Of a DNA stretch of 64,000 nucleotides, positions 54,133 through 64,000 are shown piece by piece. A model generated the notes under the pieces. It ran no database searches. It was not told the origin of the DNA and was given only the letters and a program-made list of their open reading frames with translations. Source of the DNA: Ischnura elegans (taxonomy: Eukaryota > Arthropoda > Insecta > Odonata > Coenagrionidae); assembly GCF_921293095.1 (NCBI RefSeq), contig NC_060252.1, forward strand, positions 43,834,881-43,898,880, in the 5' to 3' direction. The position numbers and the translations under genes were made by a program. The stretch's first letter is position 1. Every line of letters begins with the position of its first letter.

Positions 54133-56336
54133 TTAATCGTTGTCTTCGCTTTCACTGTCCGTTGTAGATCTACTAACACTCTGAAAAAGAGCGCAGACAT
54201 CCGGTTTTAGACTTCCATTCTTTCTCGGAGGTAATGGCCGCAAGGATGAGATAAGTGGATCTGGCGATACCATTAAAATTTTGAAAAGATCTCTATTAGT
54301 ATCTTCTCTGGAGGTTTTTCTGCATTTTTTTTCCCGGAATCTCCTGAAATCTTTATTGCGCGCCTCCATAGCCTCTTCACTTAACATTCTTATGGGAAGA
54401 AGTGCAACTGCTATTACATCCGAACCATGAATTAATATTCGGTGAACTGATGCGGGCATTGGATACCATGGGTAGAGATAGTGCCTAGCTGTATGAATTG
54501 CATACTCTTGGAATGCTTGCAAATAAACAGCGTACCCACAGGAAAATGCAGCCTACAGTACCACAGGAGAGAGTTCGTAGGATTTTGTCACACCGGCTAA
54601 TTAGTTCCTCATCTAATTCAGTTACTGCGGCTGACTTTGAAGCGTTCAGGAAGAAACGACGCGCAGTATTTCCGTCGTTACTATTGCCGCTCCTTGCTTG
54701 ACGATGTCTACTAGAAGACCCATCTCAGACTTGAACTTTTTTTGAATTTCAATTTTCCTTCTCTGTATTAGATCTTTAGTATCTGTAGTTTTTTTCCATT
54801 CTAGAGTCTCTAACCGGTAGCTTACGTGTAAAAGCCATTCAAAGAATCGCATATAGGCATGGAGAGTTGAAAGTCCATATCGAAACGATTCTGTATTAAC
54901 TCCCCTTTCCAGAACTTTGTCGATGATGTTCATTTCCCGGGAGAGTGCGCCACAAAGGCAGCACCGTTGAGACGAAGTGTGTGTAATGGCGTTGCACACC
55001 TTACCGTCAATCATTGACATTATCATTGTATGGCGTACTTGAATAGGACCACAACTCGGTATGACAACATTCGAAGGTTCTAATCTATCAATTTGTGTCT
55101 GAACGTTTTGCTGTTCATAAAGTATTGTTTCCTTATTTTCTTTTTTAAACTCTAGCTTATAAATCCTGCAATACCTTGTAGATGAAGGGCGAACATTCTG
55201 CCACACCACTACCTTTGCACTATTGTCTTCTTTGTAGTACAACTGAAGAGGGACGACACGCGTCATTATAAGATCACTGTCGATAAAGTTGTCTTTAGAG
55301 ACCTGTTTTTACATAGATTGGGAGCTGCTACCATCAAGCCCCCACTCGCAGATCAAATGTAAATTTTGGAGAACGATGGGAGAAAGGGGCTCCATAACGT
55401 CCGCTTGCAGCATGGCGATTCTGGAAACAGTTATGTCAAGTAAGGCCTGTACGTTAACTTCAGCCTTACGTTCAGTGATTATGACCGCAGTGTTGCACGG
55501 ATAACACTTCTGTTTGGCTAAAAGGACCTTCTTATAAGAGGGATATAAATCTGATCCCCTTTCTATCGCCTGCGATCGTAAGGTTTGATATGATTTGTGA
55601 GACAAATCGGCTTCAATCATGAGAGAAAGGGCTTCTTCAGGGGAGTATGAATGGATGAACTTAACTCTCTTTCGACTGAGACTTTTTCCAAGCATCTGCT
55701 ATTTTTGATGCTCGAGTGGGGGTAGACTGAAGAGCCTCTTTCACCAGTCCAGCCTCTGCATCCCTGCCTTGAGCACGGAGAGCCCTTTCGGTCGCAAACG
55801 TTAGGGCCGGTGTACTCGTAGTTGCCGTCATTTCCTCCACCATTCTCATCTTACTGCGGTAGCTACTCTCCTCAAAGCCTCTTCTTGGCCGACCGCTGCC
55901 TGCAAAAATGTAATCAGCAATTTGATTGAATATACAAATACATTATAGTGTGCAACAGTACAAGTAATATGTCGATCAAAATATTTTAATTAGAATGTAA
56001 ATACAAAATTATTACGTTGAAAATATTATAAATACCTGAAGTTTTTGTGGTCGTTTTTGTAGTTCCAGGAATATTGATCACAATTTTCGCATCCAGCCAA
56101 TCTCCATGGTAGCGAAGAAAGTCTTTTTCAATGCGGTGAGATTCCATCCATTTCTTTCGCACTTCCCCACAAAGCCGCCGCACCGTCCTTTTCATTTTCT
56201 CCTCTATCACATTGTCTTTGGGAAAACCAAATACTTCATTCAAGTGAAGATATACACGCTGGTAACGTTCTTTCCATGGAAGATGTTTTTCCGTCATCAA
56301 CAGCTTATATAACTCATGCCTCGATATCGTTAACAT
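54133..56336 (-). pseudogene. RAG1-core/Transib-like DDE transposase, two exons, broken
   Basis: Exon 1 is 56036..56336 (ATG at 56336, MLTISRHELYKLLMTEK). A 136-bp GT-AG intron (55900..56035) follows, then exon 2 from 55899, joined in phase through TSGSGRPRRGFEESS. Catalytic residues survive in order: D in WGLDGSSS (55333..55335), D in MIDGKV (55006..55008) and E in SEEAMEARNKDF (54364..54366). The D-D spacing of about 109 residues is close to that of RAG1. Zinc-site residues also match: CCLC (about 54952..54963) and H-x4-H in VHRILIH (54427..54444). Breaks: a frameshift near 55670, an in-frame TAA at 55309..55311, and two offsetting shifts near 54670 and 54540, the latter beside a short duplication of TCCTGTGG. 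The C-terminus is acidic (TTDSESEDND). Confidence 0.85.
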
Positions 56337-56995
56337 AACCACGAGCACGTTTTAGAACACCGGAGAACCCTACTACCACTGGCCCTATCTCAATCACCAT
56401 CGAAAAAGTAATGGACAAAATCTTCTCGGTGGCGATATGTGAGAGGTTTTGTTGCTTCCTATACCGCGGCGCGCGCCGCGGAGCGCTTACCAAAGTAATA
56501 CATAGTTGCACTCTAAAGCAATTATCTCAAAAACCTGCGCGAACCAGCACCCAATTTTTTTCTGGCACTTTGAGCACATAACAAACATTTGATTCAAAGT
56601 AATACATCGATCCGACATCGTTAGACATTTTTTGTAGCTCAAGTGACATTTTGTGTTACTCTGAAAATTTTAGCACATGTTATGAAGGCCCTAAAAATGA
56701 CTTCTTCTAGAAGTACTAGGGCCTGATATTTAAAGGTAGTGATCATCAAGTATTGGTTATCTCGTGGAGAGAAACACTTTTTGCTGGTACTTAGCAGTGG
56801 CCGTGAAGAACTTGACGAATGAAACCAAAATCTGCGCGTGCTGGCGATGCATTTCTGCATCACTCATGTTTGTAGGGTTGCTGTCTCTACATCAATGATT
56901 GAAACGGAAATATTTCTTCAGATTCCATTGCTCCTGACATTATAATACCCAACAAAAAATATTTAAATAAAATCCGGACATTATGAATTTTAGGG

Positions 56996-57030
56996 TTTTG
57001 GCAGACCAAAACGGTTTTCGCCCCACTGTG
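56996..57030 (-). repeat. Right recombination-signal-like terminus of the Transib-type element
   Basis: Read on the minus strand: CACAGTG, 23-base spacer starting GGGCGAAAACCG, then CAAAACCCT. Starting one base earlier it reads CCAAAACCC, which matches seven of nine positions of the vertebrate nonamer ACAAAAACC. Confidence 0.85.
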
Positions 57031-57110
57031 CGCCGCCCTCAACCGTGCCCAGACCAATCCTTTGACCCTCAAAACCGCCGCTACGTGATATTCTCGTTTG
57101 ATGATCCCGC

Positions 57111-57880
57111 CCGAAAATCATCCCGAGAACACACAGAATGGTCACCCAATTCCCTCAGCCAAAATCGTTGGATATAACGTGGAGAAAACATTGTTCAATG
57201 CGAAAAATGATCAAGTACTTAACGGGGAAAACAGCTGGATAAAGTGTTCTCTGTTTTCCAACCGGGTGAAAGAGTTCATCATGTTCCACGCTTCAAGGTA
57301 CCGAAAAGTCGGCCAAGCACACAGAATAGTCATCCTGCCCCACAGCCAAAATTATTGTCTGCAATACAGAGAAAGCATGTGAAAAATGATCAGGTACTTA
57401 CCCGGAAAATTAACTGGATAAAGTATTATCTGGTTTCCAATCGGGTGGAATGCATATGAGACGCTTCTAGGAACCGAAAAGTCGGCCAAGCACACAGAAT
57501 AGTATTCCTGCCCCACAGCCAAAATAATTGTCTGCAATACAGAGAAAGCATGTGAAAAATGATCAGGTACTTACCCGGAAAATTAACTGGATAAGGTGTT
57601 ATCTGGTTTCCAAGCGGGTGGAACGTATATGAGACGCTTCTAGTAACTGAAAAGTCGGCCATGCACACAGAATGGCTCCCCTCTTCCCTGAGACAAAATC
57701 GTTGGGTTTAATGTGAAGAAAACGTTGTACAATGTGAAGAAAGATCAGTTGCTTCCCGGGGAATTCTCTGGTTAAAGTATTGTCAGGTTTCCAACCGGAT
57801 GAGAGAGTTTGACGCGAGTTGTCCGACGCTTCGAGGTATCGAAAACTCGACCATCACGGAGCACGGAATGACATGCGAGG
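57111..57880. repeat. Satellite-like tandem repeat, 173-bp period, about 4.5 units
   Basis: GAAAAGTCGGCCAAGCACAC-type text recurs near 57304, 57477 and 57650, exactly 173 bases apart. More diverged outer units start near 57111 and 57841, with longer spacing (about 190). Each unit also holds aaaaatgatca(a/g)gtactta, actggataaagt and ttccaa(c/t/g)cgggtg. The two central units are the most alike, as expected for recent unequal exchange in the middle of an array. Confidence 0.85.
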
Positions 57881-57894
57881 TGAAAATTCACTTT

Positions 57895-58230
57895 GAAGAA
57901 GCCAGGGGCGCAGCCAGGAATAAAGGCTGGGGGGGGGTGGTGGGGGGGAGGGTTTAGGTGCACTATTGCCGGGGTGTGTGGTGGTATGGAATACCCATCA
58001 GGATAAGCGATAGGTGCGAGATTAATAAATTGCGGAATTTTAAGATAAACGGTTCAAAATGGTGAATTTTACGGCTTTCTGGGGGATATTATATTAACCC
58101 TTACACTATTCTATTCTATTAGTAATATCAATCCAATTAAGTAAAATGGATTAAACTTAAAAATATCTCTGAGCTCTAGGGGGGTTTTAACCCCCAAAAC
58201 CCCCCCCCTCGCTGCGCCACTGGAAGAAAC
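57895..58230. mobile_element. Non-autonomous hAT-type element, 320 bp
   Basis: The element spans 57903..58222. The left end is CAGGGGCGCAGCCAGG and the right end is CCTCGCTGCGCCACTG, inverted with two mismatches. The flanks GAAGAAGC (57895..57902) and GAAGAAAC (58223..58230) match at seven of eight. It has G-run and C-run subterminal sequence and no coding frame. Confidence 0.72.
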
Positions 58231-58344
58231 AGAAATAACGCTTTATCATCAAAGAATGGTACGGGTTTGAATAAAAATTGAAGTTTCTTTTAAAACGTAT
58301 AAGTGTATTATTTTTAGATTTTTTTTACATAAATAAACAATTCC

Positions 58345-58625
58345 AATATGTGCGCCCTTGGTCGATCTCCGAGAGGGAAACTCGTCGTCGAAGTCGAGCA
58401 TACTCCTAACGAAAGGAGCCTAGGGGACCACGGCTTAACGTTCCATCCGACGAACGGAGTGATGCTCTTGAAGTGCCTTCCTCAAGGCTCTCAAGCAAAG
58501 ATCGGGCAGCCTCTGAAAAATCTCTGCCACGACAGGGATTTCAACTGCAACCAATGGGTGGGAAGTGGGCTCATAGGGAGTAGGCTAATTTCGACGCCGG
58601 GTTTTTCTTGTCGAGCGACTATTGG
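58345..58625. repeat. SINE body fragments, rearranged
   Basis: It contains TCCTAACGAAAGGAGCC and GACCACGGCTTAACGTTCCA in inverted sense, followed by a direct-sense piece AGTAGGCTAATTTCGACGCC and gggtttttc. These are body sequences of the SINE at 42911 in both orientations, suggesting nested or inverted insertions. Confidence 0.5.
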
Positions 58626-59384
58626 CGAATTGAAATTTATAAATTATGTAAAAACACTTTTTGAGACGAAAAATTCGAAAAAATAAACTGTAATTCTTTT
58701 TCCATTGAAACGATGTTCAAAATTACATAATTCTTTACAAATAACCCCGTAATTTGCCGAAACTCGAGCTATTGGGACTGAATTTCTAAGGAGTCAATAA
58801 AAATCCGATTAGACAAGCGTCATTCCAACTAACAATAAGACACCGAGTTTGCTGAGGGCAACTCTTGGCGACCAGTACTTACTGGATACCGTCGAAAAGG
58901 GCACTCACAGAACATTCCAACCGAAGACAAGACACAAGCGCAAAGAATATACCTGGTGTAAATACTGGACACCGCCACCAGCGTGATTCCCTGAAAAAGA
59001 GAACGTGACGTACCTCGAAGCGTCGGAGACAGAAACTCTCTCACCCGGCTGGAAACCCCAGGTGTCTTTACTCATGACTCAATGCGTAAAAGTAGTTTTA
59101 CCTCTTCAGTTATATCGAATGAAGATCTTAATTAGTTGAAGAAAAGTATCTATCACTATCACATATTTAATAACACCTCAATCCGAAATAACTGAAATGG
59201 TATAAATACAAGAGGTGATGCAGAATTTCTCTCCAGCTTTCTATGAATCTATATACCGGGTTATCATAAAAGAATGGTACGGTTCCACTAATTCATGGAA
59301 AGGTAGCAGAGATGAGGGAGCAGAAATTTTTCAGAGGCTTGAGTGCCTTGAGGAGGTCGCTTAAAGTGCAGCCTTTAGTGCGTT

Positions 59385-59475
59385 GAATGGTATGTTTAGC
59401 CGTGGTTCCCTCGGCGCCTTTCGTTAGGAGTAGACTAATGTCATCGCCGGGTTTTCTCTCTTGTCGAGCGAATTA
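59385..59475 (+). repeat. SINE body fragment
   Basis: GTTTAGCCGTGGTTCCCTCG, then gcgcctttcgttaggagtag, actaatgtcatcgccggg and ttttctctc match the body of the SINE at 42911. The tRNA-like head is missing. Confidence 0.55.
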
Positions 59476-62400
59476 GGACGTACATTATCCATACTTTTTA
59501 TGAATAGCACTCATATGATGATGGAAGCCATCCACAAGAAATCCTTGAAGTTACTCAGGAAATCACAAGAAACTCGTCCCCATCCTGATTTCGTGAACCA
59601 ACTGCGGTCCAAACATTGTTTAACGTACGAGAATTGAGCTTTTTATTATTTTTCCTTCTGAATATCGATCGCGAAGTTTTTATTACCGACAGCTATGTTA
59701 TAATTTTCTAAATTTTACAAATTAACCTGCGACTAGAAAAATTATCCTCTAATCCCAAGAACCAACCTTATGTCTAAAAACTCTATTCAGCAATGCTTAC
59801 TATCTTCAACCATTAATGACGGAGAGCAAATCTTCGATTTAGTGATTTACAATTATTTCAATATTCTTTATACTATTTGACATGATTCTATTAAAAAGGG
59901 GCAAAATATTACATGAAATTTAAACAAAATCAGCAAAAATTCCATGTTTTTCAATGACTTAAAATTAACAATTTTAAATTGGCTGTGTGTGCCTTCAATA
60001 TGTCTTCAGAAAAGCATGAATTTCAGTAATGTGTACAAAAAAATGTACTTTATCGTGAAAAACTCTCAAACACAGTGAGAAGTATCGACAAAAATTAAAA
60101 TATAAACGTTAAAAATGAACGACCATCTGGCACCAAATGGCTAAGCGTACAGGTTAAAACTGATTATTTTTAATATATCTTCAAAACCTAGGCAGTGTTA
60201 AATTAATATGCATTTCAAAAGTGTACAAAGTATGAAATTAAGTCAGAGACCAAGCGAATATCAATCAATCGTTTGAGGCTTCCATAAAATCCTTCCAATA
60301 CTCTCCTCATTCACTCTTGGCAATAATAGCTCCATCAAGGCTGAGAAATTGCATTATTCAGTTGCGAATGAATCAAGTAAACTTGGATGTGCAAGACTAC
60401 ATATAAATATTCCCTTGTATGAAAAATTGCTGTTGTATGAACTGGTTAACGCTTCGATTACAAGATGTTTTTTTTATCACATCTGAATATAACGCATCCA
60501 AATCATTGTTAAAACCTTGAAAATACCCTTACAGTCTAAATAAAACAAAGTTTTAAAGCAATAGCTTAATATATCATGGAAATAAGATTTCCTTCGCCAA
60601 ATTATTAGATAAGCGCTAATCAAATCTATTCCGATCTTCTAAAAATCCAAATAAACTTAATAAAAGCAGACTAATAGCTCAGCCTTACATTAAATAAACG
60701 GAGAATAGTCAAAAAAGCTTATACTTAATCGTTAAAAGACATTTGATAAAAATAACCCCTTTGAGATTAAAAAAGTTTAAAACTTGGCTCTATCGTACAT
60801 CACAATGAATATCTTAATTCTCAAAATCTTAGCCCAGTTACCTGTGGGAGCTTATAAAATTGTATTTTAACTTAATTAAGCGTTCTCAAACGTGATCTCT
60901 TCAATGACAACGACTATATAAAAAAAAGAGTAACATGACGCTTCCCTCCATCTGTGGAGACATTTTTGTGAAGCTAATTACCTTAAATTCTGAACAATTG
61001 ATTCCCAAGCAGAAGCCATTTGATTTCTAAAACCCAATTTTAGAAGTCACCACATTTTTAAAATCCTTTCACAACTACTCATTTAAATGAGGTCTCCTTT
61101 CTTCTAACGAGACTTAGCCAAGAACCCTTAAAGTGCTAATGAAATTACATTTTATAAATACATTAATTAAATCACAAGAAACTCGACACAAATTCTTAAT
61201 TTCAAACGCAGCAATTATAACGCAGACACTATGCATAAAACTAGCGCAGTCCTTAACCCAGCCTCGGAGAAAAAACTTTGCATAGACTTCAGCAAGAGTT
61301 TTTCCCGAGCCCGAACAATACATGTCCAAACACAGGTGAAGCCTTTTGAGTCAAAAAACCCGCCTCGCAAACTCACAACCACTCGACTCGTGCTCCCTCA
61401 CCCCCGCTCGCTACCCCATTCAGCGGCCCTTTCCCTCTTGCGTTTCCCCACAACCGCGCTTACGCCCTCTTGGCAACGAAAAAAAAGAACGAAAAACATA
61501 ATAACCTGCATACCACCCGCACCCTTCCATGCGCTGCCCTCCTTAACCCCCTCATAACCTCCTCCGTACACATACATCCCTCTATTTTTGAATAATTGTT
61601 CATTTTTTTTGGCTCAACCTCCCCTTATCCGCAGGGGATATGAGGGGAAAACCCCTCTAGTACTCCCTACCCCTTTTCCCTCAGTGCTCTCTCCGCGCAA
61701 ACTCACAGGATTCCCTCTTCCCCTGCACACCTCCCTTCTCACGTACCCATCCTCTCCTACCAATCGATGTTTCCGGTGGCGCGGGGGAAGGAGGGACTCG
61801 CACTCTGGGGGGGATGAGGGGAAATACGGGGAGGGGGTTGAAAGTTGGGGGTAGGGTGAGGAGGGTTTTTGTAGTGGGAAAGGGGTTGGGGGTTTGGAAT
61901 TGGGTGGAGAGCGAGGAGGCGACAGAGGATGGTCACCAGGAGTATGCGTGTGGAAGGGGTGGGTGGTTGAAGATAACGGGGGGTGGGAGGGTGGAGGGGA
62001 TCGGGGCTTGATGGGAAGGGTCTTTGCGAGGGCGCAGAGGCGCCAGTTCGCGCGCGCGTGGACGGTTGCAAGAGCGTAAGCGCCGGGGAAGAAAGGAAGG
62101 GACCAGAAACGACGAGGAGTCGTACGAAAACGGAGACACGTAGGGAGAACATCTTCCCCAGCCGAGATTTCTTGGACCTCTTTCCTTCCACTCGAAGGGA
62201 ATGAAGTGTTGACGCCCCCCGCAAAACCAATTGGCACTACTGTCAGACCGGGAAGTGTTTCACGAGGAGACGCACAAGAATCGGCAGTAGTCCACCAACG
62301 AACGGAACAGGAAACGATACACCGATCTGAGTCGTGCATGGTACCTGGCGGAACCCCATCGGAAAGGAGGGAAGCATTCACAAATACTCAACGAAACGAA

Positions 62401-64000
62401 GAAGACAATCAGAATAAACGGAAATAACACTCACAGAGAGGAAGAGGAGCCGGAGAATATTAACAAAGCGTGTAATTACGAGTGCGTGTGATCATATTTT
62501 GGTTTAGTTCCTGGAAAAAAGGTGTTTGTTCCGCTACCTTGGTGGACTTCCATCATATTTTGGCGAAAGATAAGCTACAATCAGGGTTGTTTCTAATGTA
62601 ACTGATCGTTCTACATTAAACAGGATCGTTCAGCTATCAATGGAACACTTCCGTACCGGTTAAAAACGTGTATTGAGGCTGAAAAACGAGTCAGTTGTAC
62701 GCCGAAAATTTACCGCACAGCGATTTCGCGTCGCTCCCCACTTCGCTTCGCCGAATGCAGCATCGCTACCCCCGCACACACGTCTGTCTGCCGACCCGCG
62801 GGAGAGGAGGTCACCGAGGGATATTTCACGGATGTAATTAAGTACTCGCCGTCACCTCTCGCCGCGAAATGTTCATCCGTGCGACCGGGCTGAAATCCTT
62901 CGTCGGTGAATTGGAACCGGGCATTCGTATTTTATGATCCGGATGACCTCATCTCAGTGTGAAGTGATAACTCGGCTGGTTCTTTCACAAAAAAGGCTTC
63001 CTTTATCTCAAACCACACGGTAAATGTAACACCTGTGAATTTTATTACGATTCCTGGTCCTCAGGATACGTTTTCCTTCGGTTAAGTTGCTCCATTTCAT
63101 GCTCTTCGGTCGGGTGTGTGTTGCGCTAAAGCGCTATCGCCAATGACATCGATTCGGCCGCTTTGAGAGAAAAGGAAAGTACAAGAGGGGAGGCGGTGGG
63201 CAGAGGGATATTCATTCAACCCCTAGCGAATACAACCACACACACATATACATCAGGTGGACCAGAAATTCTGTCGTCTCGGCCTTGTGCGAAGCTATTT
63301 AAAAAAAATTAAATACAGCATGTAACATTGAAGAGAATTACGTGTTCATTATTGTGACCCAGTTAGTATGCTGTCTCTGTAAGTTCAGCTGTTTTCCATT
63401 ACTTATTTATTCTTTTAAGTTCTTTCAATAATTAATCCCTTGAAAAAACGGTCATACTGCAATACGTTTAGAAGAAAACTACAAGGAAGGCCCAGTGTGT
63501 GGTCTCGTTAGAGTGAAAATAAAAGAAAAGCATAGATTTGAAAAAAAGAGTATCAATTTTAAAAAGTTTTCATTATACTGGAAGCTGCTTTCCTGACCGA
63601 TGGAACTCATAACCCATTTATCCTCGGGAATAGGCTTTTAAGTATTGCGCGAGACCTGGGCCACGGTGACCGTGACATCTAATCCTCTGTAACCTATTAA
63701 TGTGCCCTCAATAAGGACTAGACAGCAGTAAGACAAAGTTTTTTCAATCCCCTCCATCTAATGCTAATTGTGAACGTGTGAAACAGGAAGAAGGAAAGAA
63801 GTGCAATAGATAGTGGAATAAATTAACACAGTATAGAAAGATGCTTACGTAGAATACCCATCCTTTACATGTAATTGTGTGAAACGAGAGGGAAGAAGTG
63901 CAGTGAATAGCGGAGATAATAATCCAGGAAAGAAACGAATATCAATCAGCTTCTATTAGGACCTTTTCTCATACTTTCCCTGGGGAAAATCCACACCCTT
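59476..64000. other. No gene recognised; contains a GC-rich region at 61.4-62.9 kb
   Basis: 59.5-61.2 kb is AT-rich and intron-like. From 61.38 to about 62.45 kb the sequence is GC-rich, with long overlapping open frames on both strands (up to 255 codons) that are mostly low-complexity proline, serine or glycine text without a domain. 62.68-63.2 kb is CpG-rich. A promoter or first exon of an unseen gene to the right is possible but not shown. Confidence 0.35.

Larger units (their letters stand above)
53639..57035 (-). mobile_element. RAG1/Transib-type DNA transposon with CACAGTG ends and 5-bp CGCCG duplication
   Basis: The ends are CACAGTG at 53644..53650 and its complement CACTGTG at 57024..57030; the element is 3,387 bp. 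The flanks are CGCCG at 53639..53643 and 57031..57035, an exact GC-rich 5-bp duplication as Transib makes. Both ends continue GGGC, and both carry CAAAA exactly 23 bases after the heptamer (53674..53678; 56996..57000), like a 23-spacer recombination signal with its nonamer. The interior has one minus-strand RAG1-core-like gene. No RAG2-like second ORF is visible, so it is Transib-like rather than a RAG1-RAG2 pair. Termini, duplication and transposase motifs agree independently. Confidence 0.9.

Noticed and set aside
53644-57030. Immune-type RAG1-RAG2 (ProtoRAG) locus
   Set aside because: Only one transposase gene is present, no kelch-type RAG2 ORF is visible, and both ends show the same 23-type spacing. 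Transib-type fits better.
61614-62381. 255-codon minus-strand open frame in GC-rich DNA
   Set aside because: Low-complexity proline and serine text, overlapped by comparably long frames in other registers and on the other strand. GC-rich composition alone explains the lack of stops.

Overview
The window is eukaryotic and most probably from an arthropod, likely an insect. It has short GT-AG introns in an animal-type alpha-galactosidase family gene, an AT-rich background, tRNA-derived SINEs, and many Tc1/mariner, hAT, piggyBac, LINE and Penelope-like elements. I cannot name the species from sequence alone.

Only one host gene can be reconstructed with confidence. It is a nine-exon, 439-residue alpha-N-acetylgalactosaminidase/alpha-galactosidase (GH27) gene on the minus strand (7808..14377). 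All splice junctions are GT-AG and the phases close exactly. A GC-rich stretch at 15.6-15.9 kb lies upstream and carries an RFX-type palindrome, TGACGTCA (CRE) motifs and an inverted CCAAT box. Minus-strand exon-like segments at 7.1, 6.7 and 2.3 kb are weak candidates for another gene.

The rest is a mobile-element landscape. From left to right: a TA-flanked Tc1/mariner derivative (237..1553); a TTAA-flanked piggyBac-type fold-back element (3345..4051); fold-back pairs of Penelope-type terminal repeats (9.2, 16.9, 26.2 and 37.2 kb); six non-autonomous hAT elements with 8-bp target duplications (16.3, 24.3, 25.4, 27.9, 28.8 and 57.9 kb); LINE remnants of Jockey/CR1 and RTE type; tRNA-derived SINEs; and a mariner remnant at 30.1-30.5 kb.

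Two elements stand out. (1) 43426..48793 is a composite Penelope-like retroelement (PLE) insertion bounded by an 11-bp target duplication. It holds one intact 831-aa reverse transcriptase/GIY-YIG ORF, an inverted, apparently identical, 5'-truncated second copy, and three copies of a compact hammerhead-ribozyme motif in its terminal repeats. (2) 53644..57030 is a RAG1/Transib-type DNA transposon. Its ends are CACAGTG (the V(D)J recombination-signal heptamer), with a 23-nt spacer and a CAAAA-type second motif at both ends. It has a 5-bp CGCCG target duplication and an intron-containing, now broken, RAG1-core-like transposase with DDE and zinc-site residues still visible.

The elements do not form a pathway together. 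The window reads as one lysosomal-enzyme gene next to a long repeat-rich intergenic region that records successive waves of transposition.
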